Part shown: positions 9,564-17,877 of the stretch, one piece after another
Layout: every line of letters starts with the position of its first letter
How positions within the stretch are numbered: the stretch's first letter is position 1
From: Sphingosinicella ginsenosidimutans
GTDB lineage: Bacteria > Pseudomonadota > Alphaproteobacteria > Sphingomonadales > Sphingomonadaceae
Direction of reading: 5' to 3'
DNA: 64,000 nt
Assembly (NCBI RefSeq): GCF_007995055.1
Contig: NZ_VOQQ01000001.1
Coordinates: 1,302,001 to 1,366,000, forward strand
Notes under the pieces: generated by a model
The model's input: the letters and a program-made list of their open reading frames with translations, nothing else
What the model was told of the DNA's origin: nothing
Databases searched by the model: none
Program-made: the position numbers and the translations under genes

Positions 9564-9602
9564 TGACTCTGAGCCAACGCCCCTCGACTTCGCTCGGGAC
9601 GA
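9532..9602. repeat. 25-bp perfect inverted repeat spanning the sufD/sufS junction
   Basis: The left arm 9532-9556 begins TCGTCCCGAGCGAAG and the right arm 9578-9602 ends CTTCGCTCGGGACGA. The arms are exact inverse complements separated by 21 bases that hold the sufD stop and the sufS start. Read through, the arms encode LVPSEVEG at the SufD C-terminus and RPSTSLGTN at the SufS N-terminus. The stem could also shape translation coupling between the two genes. Confidence 0.85.
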
Positions 9603-10807
9603 ACGGGACTGGGAATGGATCGACCCGCCCCCTCGACTGGCTCGCAGATTTCCCGGCCATCCCCGAAGGCTGGGCCTATCTCGACAGCGCCGCCACCGCG
9701 CAGAAGCCGCGGACGGTGATCGATGCGATCGCGCGCGGCTATGGCGAGACCTATGCGACCGTCCATCGCGGCGTCTACCAGCGATCGGCCGACATGACGC
9801 TGGCCTTCGAAGCCTCGCGGGCGCGGGTCGCGCGCTTCCTCAACGCCGCGGCGCCCGAGGAGATCGTCTTTGTGCGCGGCGCGACCGAGGGGATCAACCT
9901 GGTCGCCCAGAGCTGGGGCCGCGCCCAGCTCAAGCCCGGCGACCGAATCCTGCTCTCGACGCTCGAGCATCATTCGAACATCGTGCCCTGGCAGATGACC
10001 GGCGCCGCGATCGACGTGGTCCCGTTGACCGAGGACCACCGCATCGATCTCGACGCGATGGCCGCGATGATCCGCCCCGAGCACAAGCTGGTCGCGCTCG
10101 CCCATGTCTCGAACGTGCTCGGCTCCGTGCTCGATGCGAAGCGCGCGGCCGAGATCGCCCATTCGGTTGGCGCGAAGCTGCTGCTGGACGGCTGCCAGGC
10201 GGTGCCGCGCCTGCCCGTCGACGTGCGTGACCTCGATTGCGACTTCTACGTCTTTTCCGGCCACAAGCTCTACGGGCCGACCGGCATCGGCGTCCTGTGG
10301 GCCCGCGGCGAGATTCTCGAGTCCATGCCGCCCTGGCAGGGGGGCGGCGCGATGATCGACAAGGTGACGTTCGAAAAGACCACCTACGCCCCGCCGCCGG
10401 CGCGGTTCGAGGCGGGGACGCCGCATGTCGTCGGCGTCATCGGGCTCCACGCGGCGATCGATTATGTCGAGGGCATCGGCCTCGATGCCATCCACGCGCA
10501 TGAGACCGCGCTGGTGCGCGAAGCGCGGAGAGCGCTCCGCGGGATCAATTCCGTGCGCCTGTTCGGGCCGGAGGAGTCGGCCGGCATCGTGTCCTTCGCG
10601 ATGGAAGGGGTGCATCCCCACGATGTCGGCACCATATTGGACGAGGGCCAGGTCGCGATCCGCGCCGGCCACCATTGCGCGCAGCCGCTGATGGCGGCGC
10701 TGGGGGTCGAGGCCACGGCGCGGGCGAGCTTCGGCGTCTATAACGGCCCGCGCGACATCGACGCGCTGGTTACGGGAATCGAACGGGTAAGGAAGATTTT
10801 CGGGTGA
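9563..10807 (+). CDS. sufS: cysteine desulfurase SufS (group II)
   Basis: A 414-residue PLP enzyme that takes sulfur from L-cysteine as a persulfide for cluster assembly. Landmarks: GWAYLDSAATAQKP, VHRGVYQRSAD, the HHSNIVPWQ motif, the PLP lysine in SGHKLYGPTG (K235) and the persulfide cysteine in RAGHHCAQPLM (C372), typical of group II enzymes. The N-terminal part after MTLSQ is repeat-encoded (RPSTSLGTNG) and non-homologous, so the family sequence begins near RPLDWLADFPAI, about residue 22. No sufE or sufU partner is encoded in this operon, so the sulfur acceptor must lie elsewhere or be SufBCD directly. Confidence 0.96.
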   Translation: MTLSQRPSTSLGTNGTGNGSTRPLDWLADFPAIPEGWAYLDSAATAQKPRTVIDAIARGYGETYATVHRGVYQRSADMTLAFEASRARVARFLNAAAPEEIVFVRGATEGINLVAQSWGRAQLKPGDRILLSTLEHHSNIVPWQMTGAAIDVVPLTEDHRIDLDAMAAMIRPEHKLVALAHVSNVLGSVLDAKRAAEIAHSVGAKLLLDGCQAVPRLPVDVRDLDCDFYVFSGHKLYGPTGIGVLWARGEILESMPPWQGGGAMIDKVTFEKTTYAPPPARFEAGTPHVVGVIGLHAAIDYVEGIGLDAIHAHETALVREARRALRGINSVRLFGPEESAGIVSFAMEGVHPHDVGTILDEGQVAIRAGHHCAQPLMAALGVEATARASFGVYNGPRDIDALVTGIERVRKIFG

Positions 10808-11286
10808 ACGAGGAACGCAAGATCGAGACGCAGGAGGTCGACGGCGTCATGCCGCCGCCCAAGGCGCGCGTCAGCGACGTGGCCGAGACCCCGAGCGTCA
10901 CCGAGGCTTTCGAGCGCAAGCGCGACTATCTCCAGGGCTTCCTGGCGCAGCAGCCGGCGCCGCTCAGCGGGACCGCGCCCGGCGGGGCGCTCTACGAGGC
11001 GGTGATCGATGCGCTCAAGGACATTTACGACCCCGAAATCCCGGTGAACATCTACGATCTCGGCCTGATCTACGGCGTCGAGATCAATGCGGACCACCAT
11101 GTGAAGATCATCATGACGCTGACGACGCCGCATTGCCCGGTGGCGGAATCGATGCCCGGCGAGGTCGAGCTCCGGGTCGGTGCGGTGCCGGGGATCGGCG
11201 ACGCCGAGGTGGAGCTGGTCTGGGATCCGCCCTGGGACCCGCAGAAGATGAGCGACGAGGCGAAGCTCGAACTGGGAATGCTGTGA
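10804..11286 (+). CDS. sufT: SUF system Fe-S assembly factor SufT (MIP18/DUF59 family)
   Basis: A 160-residue protein whose second half is a MIP18 domain: ALKDIYDPEIPVNIYDLGLIYG, then TLTTPHCPVAESMP with the conserved cysteine, and VWDPPWDPQKMSDEAKLELGML. SufT proteins help mature or deliver Fe-S clusters. The N-terminal 50 residues are variable and charged, as in other alphaproteobacterial versions. The GTG start at 10804 overlaps the sufS stop (GTGA), which fixes the start. Last but one gene of the operon. Confidence 0.94.
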   Translation: MNEERKIETQEVDGVMPPPKARVSDVAETPSVTEAFERKRDYLQGFLAQQPAPLSGTAPGGALYEAVIDALKDIYDPEIPVNIYDLGLIYGVEINADHHVKIIMTLTTPHCPVAESMPGEVELRVGAVPGIGDAEVELVWDPPWDPQKMSDEAKLELGML

Positions 11287-11645
11287 TGACCGCTGGAACG
11301 AAGACGCGTGCGCTTCCCGCCGCGGTAATCCTCACCCCGGCCGCGGAGCGGCGCATCGCCGATCTGATGGCGAAGGCGCCCGACGGGGCGATCGGGGTCA
11401 AGCTGTCGACGCCGAGGCGCGGCTGCTCCGGCCTCGCTTATTCGGTCGACTATGTGAGCGAGGCCGATCCGTTCGACGAGAAGATCGAGACGCCTGGCGG
11501 CATCTTCTACATCGACGGCGCGTCCGTCCTCTATCTCGTCGGTTCGACGATGGACTGGCGGGAAGACGATTTCACCGCCGGCTTCGTGTTCGACAACCCC
11601 AACGCCAAGGGCGCGTGCGGCTGCGGCGAAAGCTTCACCGTCTAG
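11286..11645 (+). CDS. sufA: A-type Fe-S carrier, HesB/IscA family (SufA)
   Basis: A 119-residue A-type carrier that accepts or transfers Fe-S clusters. The three ligand cysteines are present in RRGCSGLAY and in the C-terminal GACGCGESF. The ATG at 11286 overlaps the sufT stop (TGATG). It ends the suf operon. Its stop codon touches the stop of the convergent autotransporter gene with no base between them, so any terminator must lie inside the opposite gene. Confidence 0.95.
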   Translation: MTAGTKTRALPAAVILTPAAERRIADLMAKAPDGAIGVKLSTPRRGCSGLAYSVDYVSEADPFDEKIETPGGIFYIDGASVLYLVGSTMDWREDDFTAGFVFDNPNAKGACGCGESFTV

Positions 11646-13934
11646 CTACATCCCGAAGGCAATGCGGATCGCAAAGCCCGCGTCGCCCGGCATGGTCGCG
11701 ATATTGCCGGGATCGGCGCGGTAATAGGCATTGGCGCTGAGCCAGGCGCGATTGTTGAGCACGCCCGTGCCATAGGCCGCCTCATAATCGATCTCCCGCC
11801 CGGTCGGCGCGAGGCTGAACAGCCGCCGCTCATAGCCCACGCCGAGATCGGCATAGTCGTAGGACACCGGCAGGTTCAGCGCATAGCCGCCCGAGCGGAC
11901 CCGAAGCGGCTGCATCACGCGAAGGGCGAGGCGGTCGCCAGTCCGGAAGGCGCTGCGCCGGGTGATATCGAGCGACCAGGCGTCGGTCTGAAGAGAGCCG
12001 CCGCTGACCAGCGCCCCGCCGGCCGGCATTGATGTCCAGCCGCGCCGCCAGCTCGCGCCGGCCGACCAGCCGGGGGCGAAATCGAATCGGGCCGAGCTGT
12101 CGAGGAACCAGCTCGTCGCGCCGCCCGGGGCGAGCGCGAAGGCGCCGCCGAGTACCGTCCCTTCCTCGCCGAGGCGCGAGATTCCCGCCGAGAGCCATGC
12201 GCGGCCGAGCCGGCGATCGATCGCGACGCTCGCGATGTCATAACCGGGCGCGCGGAGCCCAGGGCGCGGCAACAGCTGCTCGACATGGCCGCGCTCGCCG
12301 GTGACGGTCAGGCCCACCGACCCGAAATTCTGCCGGATCCCGAAGCTGGTGCCGCGATCGGCGTAGAATCCGGCGCGCTCCATCGGATCGCGGGCGATCA
12401 GGAAGGGGCTTCCGTCCGTCTCCTGCAGCCGTTGCTGGAGCGTGCGGCCGCTTTCGGAGAGGCCGAAGGCAATGGCGGTTCGCGGCCCGACGCGGCTCAG
12501 CGCATAGCTCGCCAGCGCTCGGGCCGAGCGCGCCTCGTCGAATGACAGCCCGGTGCGGGCGAGATTGCCCGGCGTCTGTCCGGCGAACGGGCGGCGGACC
12601 GACATTGCGAAGGTGGTCGCCCCGACCTGCGCGCTGGTGGTCGCCACGTCCTGGCGAAGGCCCTCCTCGAGCGGCCGCTGCTGCGGCGCGGCGGAGAGGC
12701 GCTGGGCGATATCCGCGACATAGGCGCGCGAGAAGCCGTCGAGCAGCACGACGCCGTCCATGTGCGGCCGCGCATCGCCCATCGCGCCGGACAGGCTGCC
12801 GGTGTCGATGCTGTCGATGCGGGTTCTGCTGCCGGCCAGGGACAGCGTTCCCTGCGGCGCGAAGGCCCGCGTGATGTTGAGGATTCCGTTTCCGTAATCG
12901 GCATCGACCCCGGGGGCGCCGGCATCGTCGGCGCTGGACAGGAGCAGCTGGACGATCTGCTTGCCGGTGAGGTTCGGAAAGGCGCTGGCGAGCAAGGCGG
13001 CGGCGCCGCTGATGATCGGCGCGGAGAAGGACGTGCCGTCCCACAGGAAGGTCTGGCCGGTCTGGTCCGGCGCGCGCACCGCGACCCCCAGGGCGGCGAG
13101 ATAATAAGCCGCGCTGGTCCCGGCGTGGTTGGAGAAGGAGGCGAGCTGGTCGCTGCCGTTCACCGCGCCCGCGATGATCACCTGGCCATCGCCCGATTGG
13201 CGCGCGATCGTGGCGGCGAACCCGTCCGGATTGGCCTGGCCCTCATTCCCGGCCGAGATGATGATCACCATCCCGGCCTGCACGGCCCGGTTCACCGCGG
13301 TCAGCAGCACCCCGCCGACGCCGTCGCCGCCAAGCGAGATGTTGACCACCCGCGCCCCGTTCGTCCGGGCGATGTCGAGGGCGCGGGCGATGTCCGAATC
13401 GCTGTGCGAGCAGCCGTCGTCCGGGTCGCAATCGCTCGGGTCGGCGGTGTTGAGCGAGATGATCGTCGAATTGAACGCGACGCCTTCGATCCCCTGGCCG
13501 TTGCGGTTGGCGGCGATCACGGCCGAAACGGCGGTGCCGTGGCCTTCATTGTCGACGACGCCGCGATTGCTCGCCACGTCCTGGCTCGCCGGATCGATAC
13601 GGCCGGTGAATTCGGCGAGGTTCGGATTGATGCCGGTGTCGATGACGCCGACCTTTACCCCCTGCCCGGTCGCGCCGGCGTTCCAGGCGGTGATCGCGCC
13701 TGAAGAGACAGCCGCGTTCGACCGCCGATATTCGGCATCGTTGAACCCGGACGTCGGCGGCGGCGGTGGCGGCGGTGGCGGAGGAGGAGGCGGCGGAGGT
13801 GGCGGCGGTGCGGGCGGCGGGGTTCCGATCGGCGCCGGGCGCGGCCCGCCGCCGCCACCGCCGCATCCCGCCAGGGCCAGCGCGACCACGCAGACCGAAA
13901 GGACGAGGCTGATACGGACAGGCCGGTTCGTCAT
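11646..13934 (-). CDS. subtilisin-like (S8) autotransporter serine protease with lipobox
   Basis: A 762-residue surface protease. It has a lipoprotein signal ending LALAGC (C24) and a glycine run, then an 18-proline linker (43-60). The S8 domain carries Asp99 in VIDTGIN, His132 in GHGTAVS, the oxyanion Asn230 in SAGNEG and Ser302 in DGTSFSAP. From about residue 460 a region of alternating beta-strands (FDFAPGWSAGASW, YDYADLGVGYERR) ends FAIRIAFGM, which looks like an autotransporter barrel. It would cleave host or envelope proteins outside the cell. The barrel ends in Gly-Met rather than the usual terminal Phe. Convergent with sufA. Confidence 0.92.
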   Translation of the reverse strand: MTNRPVRISLVLSVCVVALALAGCGGGGGGPRPAPIGTPPPAPPPPPPPPPPPPPPPPPPTSGFNDAEYRRSNAAVSSGAITAWNAGATGQGVKVGVIDTGINPNLAEFTGRIDPASQDVASNRGVVDNEGHGTAVSAVIAANRNGQGIEGVAFNSTIISLNTADPSDCDPDDGCSHSDSDIARALDIARTNGARVVNISLGGDGVGGVLLTAVNRAVQAGMVIIISAGNEGQANPDGFAATIARQSGDGQVIIAGAVNGSDQLASFSNHAGTSAAYYLAALGVAVRAPDQTGQTFLWDGTSFSAPIISGAAALLASAFPNLTGKQIVQLLLSSADDAGAPGVDADYGNGILNITRAFAPQGTLSLAGSRTRIDSIDTGSLSGAMGDARPHMDGVVLLDGFSRAYVADIAQRLSAAPQQRPLEEGLRQDVATTSAQVGATTFAMSVRRPFAGQTPGNLARTGLSFDEARSARALASYALSRVGPRTAIAFGLSESGRTLQQRLQETDGSPFLIARDPMERAGFYADRGTSFGIRQNFGSVGLTVTGERGHVEQLLPRPGLRAPGYDIASVAIDRRLGRAWLSAGISRLGEEGTVLGGAFALAPGGATSWFLDSSARFDFAPGWSAGASWRRGWTSMPAGGALVSGGSLQTDAWSLDITRRSAFRTGDRLALRVMQPLRVRSGGYALNLPVSYDYADLGVGYERRLFSLAPTGREIDYEAAYGTGVLNNRAWLSANAYYRADPGNIATMPGDAGFAIRIAFGM
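13753..13825. repeat. GGC/GGT/GGA triplet run encoding the polyproline linker
   Basis: A run of about 24 near-identical triplets (GGC, GGT and GGA in the + strand) encodes 18 consecutive prolines plus a short proline-rich flank in the autotransporter. Synonymous codons are mixed, so the run is kept at the protein level but could still expand or shrink by slippage in steps of three bases. Confidence 0.8.
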
Positions 13935-14019
13935 GACGTCACCCCCAGGCTAACCGTAAATGCCACGCGTGAACATATGGTGCGCCCCGCAGGCACACCG
14001 CATCTCAACCCGCCATGGT

Positions 14020-14053
14020 TTCGTTTTGCTTAAACGAAGGCTTGCGCTAGGCG
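14020..14053 (+). promoter_or_regulatory. candidate promoter with overlapping palindrome before the HAD nucleotidase gene
   Basis: TTGCTT (14026-14031) and TAGGCG (14048-14053) are 16 bases apart, and the ATG follows 7 bases after the -10. The -35 lies in the loop of a perfect inverted repeat, TTCGTTT (14020-14026) and AAACGAA (14032-14038), which could be an operator. The -10 is a weak match, so the promoter call is tentative. Confidence 0.35.
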
Positions 14054-14060
14054 CGGCGGC

Positions 14061-14735
14061 ATGACGCCGACGCTCGATCATGTCGAAAACTGGGTCTTCG
14101 ATCTCGACAACAGCCTCTATCCGGCCGCTTGCGATCTCTTCGCTCTCGTCGATCGGCGCATCCGCGATTATGTCGCGCGGCGGCTCGATCTCGATCCCGA
14201 CGAGGCGCGGCGGGTGCAGAAGGGCTTTTTCCGCGATCACGGCACCACGCTGGCGGGCCTGATGGCGAACCACGGCGTCGATCCGCACGATTTCCTCGAT
14301 TACGTCCACGATATCGACATGGCGCGGCTGGCCGCCGATCCGGCCCTGGTCGCCGCGCTCGATGCATTGCCCGGACGCAAGTTCATCTTCACCAACGCCG
14401 ACGAACGCTATGCGCGCCGCGTCCTGGACGCGATCGGCCTCGCCAACGCGTTCGACGGATTCCACGATATCCACACGATGGATTATGTCCCCAAGCCCGA
14501 TCCGTCGGCCTACGAGAAGCTGTGCCGCCGGCTCGACATCGATCCGACCCGCTCGCTCTTTGCCGACGATATGGCGCGCAACCTTGCGCCGGCCAAGGCG
14601 ATCGGAATGGCGACCTTGTGGATCGACAATGGATCGGAACAGGCCGGCGGGGTCGCGCAGCCCGATTTCGTCGATTACAGGACCAACGACATCGCCGTGT
14701 GGCTCGGCGAGGTGACGGGGAAAGAAACGGCATGA
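14061..14735 (+). CDS. pyrimidine 5'-nucleotidase, HAD superfamily
   Basis: A 224-residue HAD hydrolase of the SDT1-like pyrimidine nucleotidase group. Motif I is [11 protein letters not shown] (catalytic DxD at about 14-16), motif II FTNAD, motif III the lysine in [11 protein letters not shown], and motif [11 protein letters not shown]. It should dephosphorylate pyrimidine mononucleotides or similar phosphates in the cytosol. No good ribosome binding site is visible, which fits a leaderless message from the promoter just upstream. The stop overlaps the dapD start (ATGA). Confidence 0.9.
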   Translation: MTPTLDHVENWVFDLDNSLYPAACDLFALVDRRIRDYVARRLDLDPDEARRVQKGFFRDHGTTLAGLMANHGVDPHDFLDYVHDIDMARLAADPALVAALDALPGRKFIFTNADERYARRVLDAIGLANAFDGFHDIHTMDYVPKPDPSAYEKLCRRLDIDPTRSLFADDMARNLAPAKAIGMATLWIDNGSEQAGGVAQPDFVDYRTNDIAVWLGEVTGKETA

Positions 14736-15556
14736 GCGAAGCCTTGAGGGACGTGATCGAGCAGGCATGGGATGATCGCGATGCGATCGGCGCGGCGACC
14801 GGCGGCGAAATCCGCAGCGCCGTCGATCGCGCGATCGCCCTGCTCGATTCCGGCCAGGCCCGGGTCGCACAGAAGGGGCCGCAGGGCTGGCAGGTCAATC
14901 AATGGCTGAAGAAGGCCGTGCTGCTTTCCTTCCGGCTCAATCCGATGGCGCCGATCGCCGGCGGTCCGGGCGGCGCGATGTGGTGGGACAAGGTGCCCTC
15001 CAAATTCCTCGGCATGACGGAGACGGATTTCGCGGCGGCGGGCTTCCGCGCGGTTCCGGGCGCGATCGTCCGGCGCGGCGCCTATGTCGCGCCTGGCGCG
15101 GTCCTGATGCCGAGCTTCGTCAACATCGGCGCCTATGTCGGCGAGGGGACGATGGTGGATACCTGGGCGACGGTGGGAAGCTGCGCGCAGATCGGGCGCA
15201 ACGTCCACATCTCCGGGGGCGCCGGCATCGGCGGCGTGCTCGAGCCGCTGCAGGCCGGGCCGGTGGTGATCGAGGACGATTGCTTCATCGGCGCTCGATC
15301 GGAAGTGGCGGAGGGCGTGATCGTCGAGCAGGGCGCGGTCCTGTCGATGGGCGTCTTCCTCGGCGCCTCCACCAAGATCGTCGATCGCGCGACCGGCGAA
15401 ATCTTCGTCGGCCGCGTGCCGAGCTATTCGGTGGTCGTGCCCGGCACCCTCCCCGGCAAGGAAGGCGGCCCCGGCCTCGCCTGCGCGGTGATCGTCAAAC
15501 GGGTGGACGCGCAGACCCGCTCCAAGACCGGCATCAACGAGCTTTTGCGGGACTAA
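14732..15556 (+). CDS. dapD: 2,3,4,5-tetrahydropyridine-2,6-dicarboxylate N-succinyltransferase
   Basis: A 274-residue trimeric left-handed beta-helix acyltransferase of lysine and diaminopimelate synthesis; it transfers succinyl from succinyl-CoA to tetrahydrodipicolinate. ATG 14732 overlaps the upstream stop. Family landmarks are the N-terminal helical domain ([10 protein letters not shown]), the hexapeptide repeats ([37 protein letters not shown]), [18 protein letters not shown] and [12 protein letters not shown]. Length is standard. It is the main meso-diaminopimelate gene in the window. Confidence 0.97.
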   Translation: MSEALRDVIEQAWDDRDAIGAATGGEIRSAVDRAIALLDSGQARVAQKGPQGWQVNQWLKKAVLLSFRLNPMAPIAGGPGGAMWWDKVPSKFLGMTETDFAAAGFRAVPGAIVRRGAYVAPGAVLMPSFVNIGAYVGEGTMVDTWATVGSCAQIGRNVHISGGAGIGGVLEPLQAGPVVIEDDCFIGARSEVAEGVIVEQGAVLSMGVFLGASTKIVDRATGEIFVGRVPSYSVVVPGTLPGKEGGPGLACAVIVKRVDAQTRSKTGINELLRD

Positions 15557-15600
15557 CCCGACGCCGCGATGGCGCGTCGATCCCGGCGGGATCGGCCAGC

Positions 15601-16200
15601 CTAGCGCGCGTCCGCCTCGCGCAGCAGATTGGCGACCCGTTCGCTGTCCCATTCGGCGCGGCCGGTCATGCGCCAGACCTCCCTGCCCTCGGCATCGTAG
15701 AGAATGGTCGTCGGCAGGGTGTCGAGGTGGAGGCTCGTCATCGCCTGCATCTGGTTGTCCTGATAGGCGGCGAGGTTGCGGACATTGTGGCTTGCGAGGA
15801 AGCCGGTGACCTGGTCGTGGCCGCCGGTGTCCTGGCTCACCGCGATCACCTTGAGGCCGTTGGGATGCGTCTGGCCGGCGAGCGCGTCGAGCGAGGGCAG
15901 CTCGATCACGCAGGGGCCGCACCAGGTCGCCCACATGTTGACGAGCAGCGGGTGGCCGCGGAAGTCGGCGAGCCGCACCGGCTGGCCGTCGGGGCCGGCA
16001 AAGGCCTCGTCGGGCGCGCGCGTTCCCGCATGGCTGCGGTCGAGCACGCCGGTCGGATAATCCTCGGCCGTTTCGTTGCCGGCGACCGGGGCCGCCGCGT
16101 TCGCTACGTCGCCTTGCGGCGCGGCGGCGTTCTGCCTATCGCATCCCGCCAGAACGAGGCCCATGGTCAGGGCCGGGAGAAAGAGAATCGAAAGCCGCAA
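15601..16200 (-). CDS. TlpA-like thiol:disulfide oxidoreductase lipoprotein
   Basis: A 199-residue periplasmic thioredoxin-fold lipoprotein. The signal ends GLVLAGC (lipobox, C20). The active site is WATWCGPC, followed by [11 protein letters not shown] and the cis-proline region LPTTILYD. It would reduce disulfides in the periplasm, for example in cytochrome maturation. The start is TTG 16200, supported by GGAG nine bases upstream; no ATG gives a complete signal peptide. It is divergent from argH with only 19 bases between starts, so the promoters must overlap the coding regions. Confidence 0.9.
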   Translation of the reverse strand: MRLSILFLPALTMGLVLAGCDRQNAAAPQGDVANAAAPVAGNETAEDYPTGVLDRSHAGTRAPDEAFAGPDGQPVRLADFRGHPLLVNMWATWCGPCVIELPSLDALAGQTHPNGLKVIAVSQDTGGHDQVTGFLASHNVRNLAAYQDNQMQAMTSLHLDTLPTTILYDAEGREVWRMTGRAEWDSERVANLLREADAR

Positions 16201-16219
16201 GGATCAGCACTCCAACGCT

Positions 16220-17593
16220 ATGTGGGGCGGGCGCTTCGCCGAAGGCCCGTCGGCGCTGATGCGCGAGATAAATGCCTCGATCGGCTTCGACAAGCGCTTG
16301 TGGCGACAGGACATCGCGGCATCGAAGGCCCACGCGGCCATGCTGGCGGCGCAAGGGATCGTCGCGCAGGCCGATGTCGATGCGATCCTCGACGGGCTGG
16401 AGACGATCGCGGGCGAATATGAAGCGAACGGCGTGCCGGAGGATCCCGCGCTCGAAGACATCCACATGCATGTCGAGGCGCGCCTCGCCGAGCTGATCGG
16501 CCCGGCGGCCGGGCGACTGCATACCGCGCGGTCGCGCAACGACCAGGTGACGACCGATTTCCGCCTCTGGGTCCGCGACGCGATCGATGAGGTCGGGGCG
16601 GGCCTCGCCGCGCTCCAGCGCGCGCTGGTCGCGCGGGCAGCGGAGCATGTCGAGGCGATCATGCCCGGCTTCACGCACCTCCAGTCCGCCCAGCCGGTGA
16701 CGCTCGGCCACCATTTCATGGCCTATTACGAGATGCTGAGGCGGGATCGTTCGCGCTTCGCCGACGCGCGCGCGCGGATGAACGAGAGCCCGCTCGGCTC
16801 CGCCGCGCTCGCCGGCACCGGCTTTCCGGTGGATCGCGAGGCGACCGCGCTTGCGCTCGGCTTCGACCGGCCCACCGCCAACTCGCTCGATGCGGTGTCA
16901 GACCGCGATTTCGCGCTCGATTACCTGATGGGCGCGACCCAGTGCGCGCTGCACCTCTCCCGCCTTGCCGAAGAGTTCGTCCTGTGGGCCAGCCAGCCCT
17001 TCGGATTCCTGAAACTTTCGGACAGTTTCTCGACCGGCTCCTCGATCATGCCGCAGAAGCGCAATCCGGACGCCGCCGAGCTGGTGCGCGGCCATTCGGG
17101 CCGCATCGCCGGCCTGATGGTCTCGCTCGCGATGACGATGAAGGGCCTGCCGCTCGCTTATTCAAAGGACATGCAGGACGACAAGGAGCCGGTCTTCCAG
17201 GCGCACGACCTTCTCATCGTCTCGCTCGCCGCGATGGCGGGGATGGTGGAAACGAGCGGCTTCGACACCGATCGGATGCGCGCGGCGGCGGCGGCGGGAC
17301 ATGCGACCGCCACCGATCTCGCCGACTGGCTGGTGCGCGAGGCCGGGGTGCCCTTCCGCGAGGCGCATCATATCACGGGGCGCTGCGTCCGCGCTGCCGA
17401 GGAGCGCGGCTGCGCGCTGTGGGATCTGCCGCTCGACGCGCTTCGGGCCGTCGATCCCAGGATCGATGCGCGGGTTTTCGATGTGCTTTCGCTCGACGCA
17501 TCGGTTAGAAGCCGGCTGAGCTTCGGCGGCACCGCGCCGGCGGCGGTCGCGGAGCGGATCGAGGCGGCGAAACGGGCGTTGGGAATGGCGTGA
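16220..17593 (+). CDS. argH: argininosuccinate lyase
   Basis: A 457-residue member of the fumarase/aspartase superfamily. It splits argininosuccinate into arginine and fumarate, the last step of arginine synthesis. Landmarks: [10 protein letters not shown] at the N-terminus, [30 protein letters not shown] with the catalytic His, and the superfamily signature [15 protein letters not shown] 16220 is the only start that fits the family N-terminus, although its ribosome binding site is weak. The end overlaps the start of the LptM-like lipoprotein gene. Confidence 0.96.
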   Translation: MWGGRFAEGPSALMREINASIGFDKRLWRQDIAASKAHAAMLAAQGIVAQADVDAILDGLETIAGEYEANGVPEDPALEDIHMHVEARLAELIGPAAGRLHTARSRNDQVTTDFRLWVRDAIDEVGAGLAALQRALVARAAEHVEAIMPGFTHLQSAQPVTLGHHFMAYYEMLRRDRSRFADARARMNESPLGSAALAGTGFPVDREATALALGFDRPTANSLDAVSDRDFALDYLMGATQCALHLSRLAEEFVLWASQPFGFLKLSDSFSTGSSIMPQKRNPDAAELVRGHSGRIAGLMVSLAMTMKGLPLAYSKDMQDDKEPVFQAHDLLIVSLAAMAGMVETSGFDTDRMRAAAAAGHATATDLADWLVREAGVPFREAHHITGRCVRAAEERGCALWDLPLDALRAVDPRIDARVFDVLSLDASVRSRLSFGGTAPAAVAERIEAAKRALGMA

Positions 17594-17877
17594 TGAAGCG
17601 GCCGGCATCGATCCTCCTCGCCTTGTCGGCGCTTGCCGGCTGCGGCCTCGAACGGCCGCTCGAGCCGCCGCAGGGCCGCGCCATGCCGCAGGCGCCGCGG
17701 ATGGCGGCGCGCGCGCCGACGGTCGACGAAATGCTCGCGGTGCCGACCACCGCCAGGCCGGACCGGATCGACGAGCTGCTGCGCCGCTCCGAAGTGCGGG
17801 ACAGCGACCATTTCGATCTCCCGCCGCCCGATCGCCCGACCGAGGTGGTCAACGACATGGGCGACGCTCCGCAATGA
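17593..17877 (+). CDS. small LptM-like lipoprotein
   Basis: A 94-residue lipoprotein. The signal ends LSALAGC, and the cysteine is followed by GLERPLEPP, which matches the C-G-x-K-G-P-L-x-x-P pattern of LptM/YifL lipoproteins that assist LptD outer-membrane assembly. The rest is proline-rich and disordered in appearance. It starts inside the argH stop (GTGATG; the ATG at 17593 is preferred) and its end overlaps the galU start. An argH-adjacent gene of this kind is usually followed by lysA; here galU follows. The LptM assignment is by motif and position only. Confidence 0.75.
   Translation: MKRPASILLALSALAGCGLERPLEPPQGRAMPQAPRMAARAPTVDEMLAVPTTARPDRIDELLRRSEVRDSDHFDLPPPDRPTEVVNDMGDAPQ

Noticed and set aside
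13753-13825. CRISPR-like or tandem regulatory repeat at the GGC-rich run
   Set aside because: It is a triplet run in frame with the autotransporter and encodes a proline linker, with no spacer pattern.
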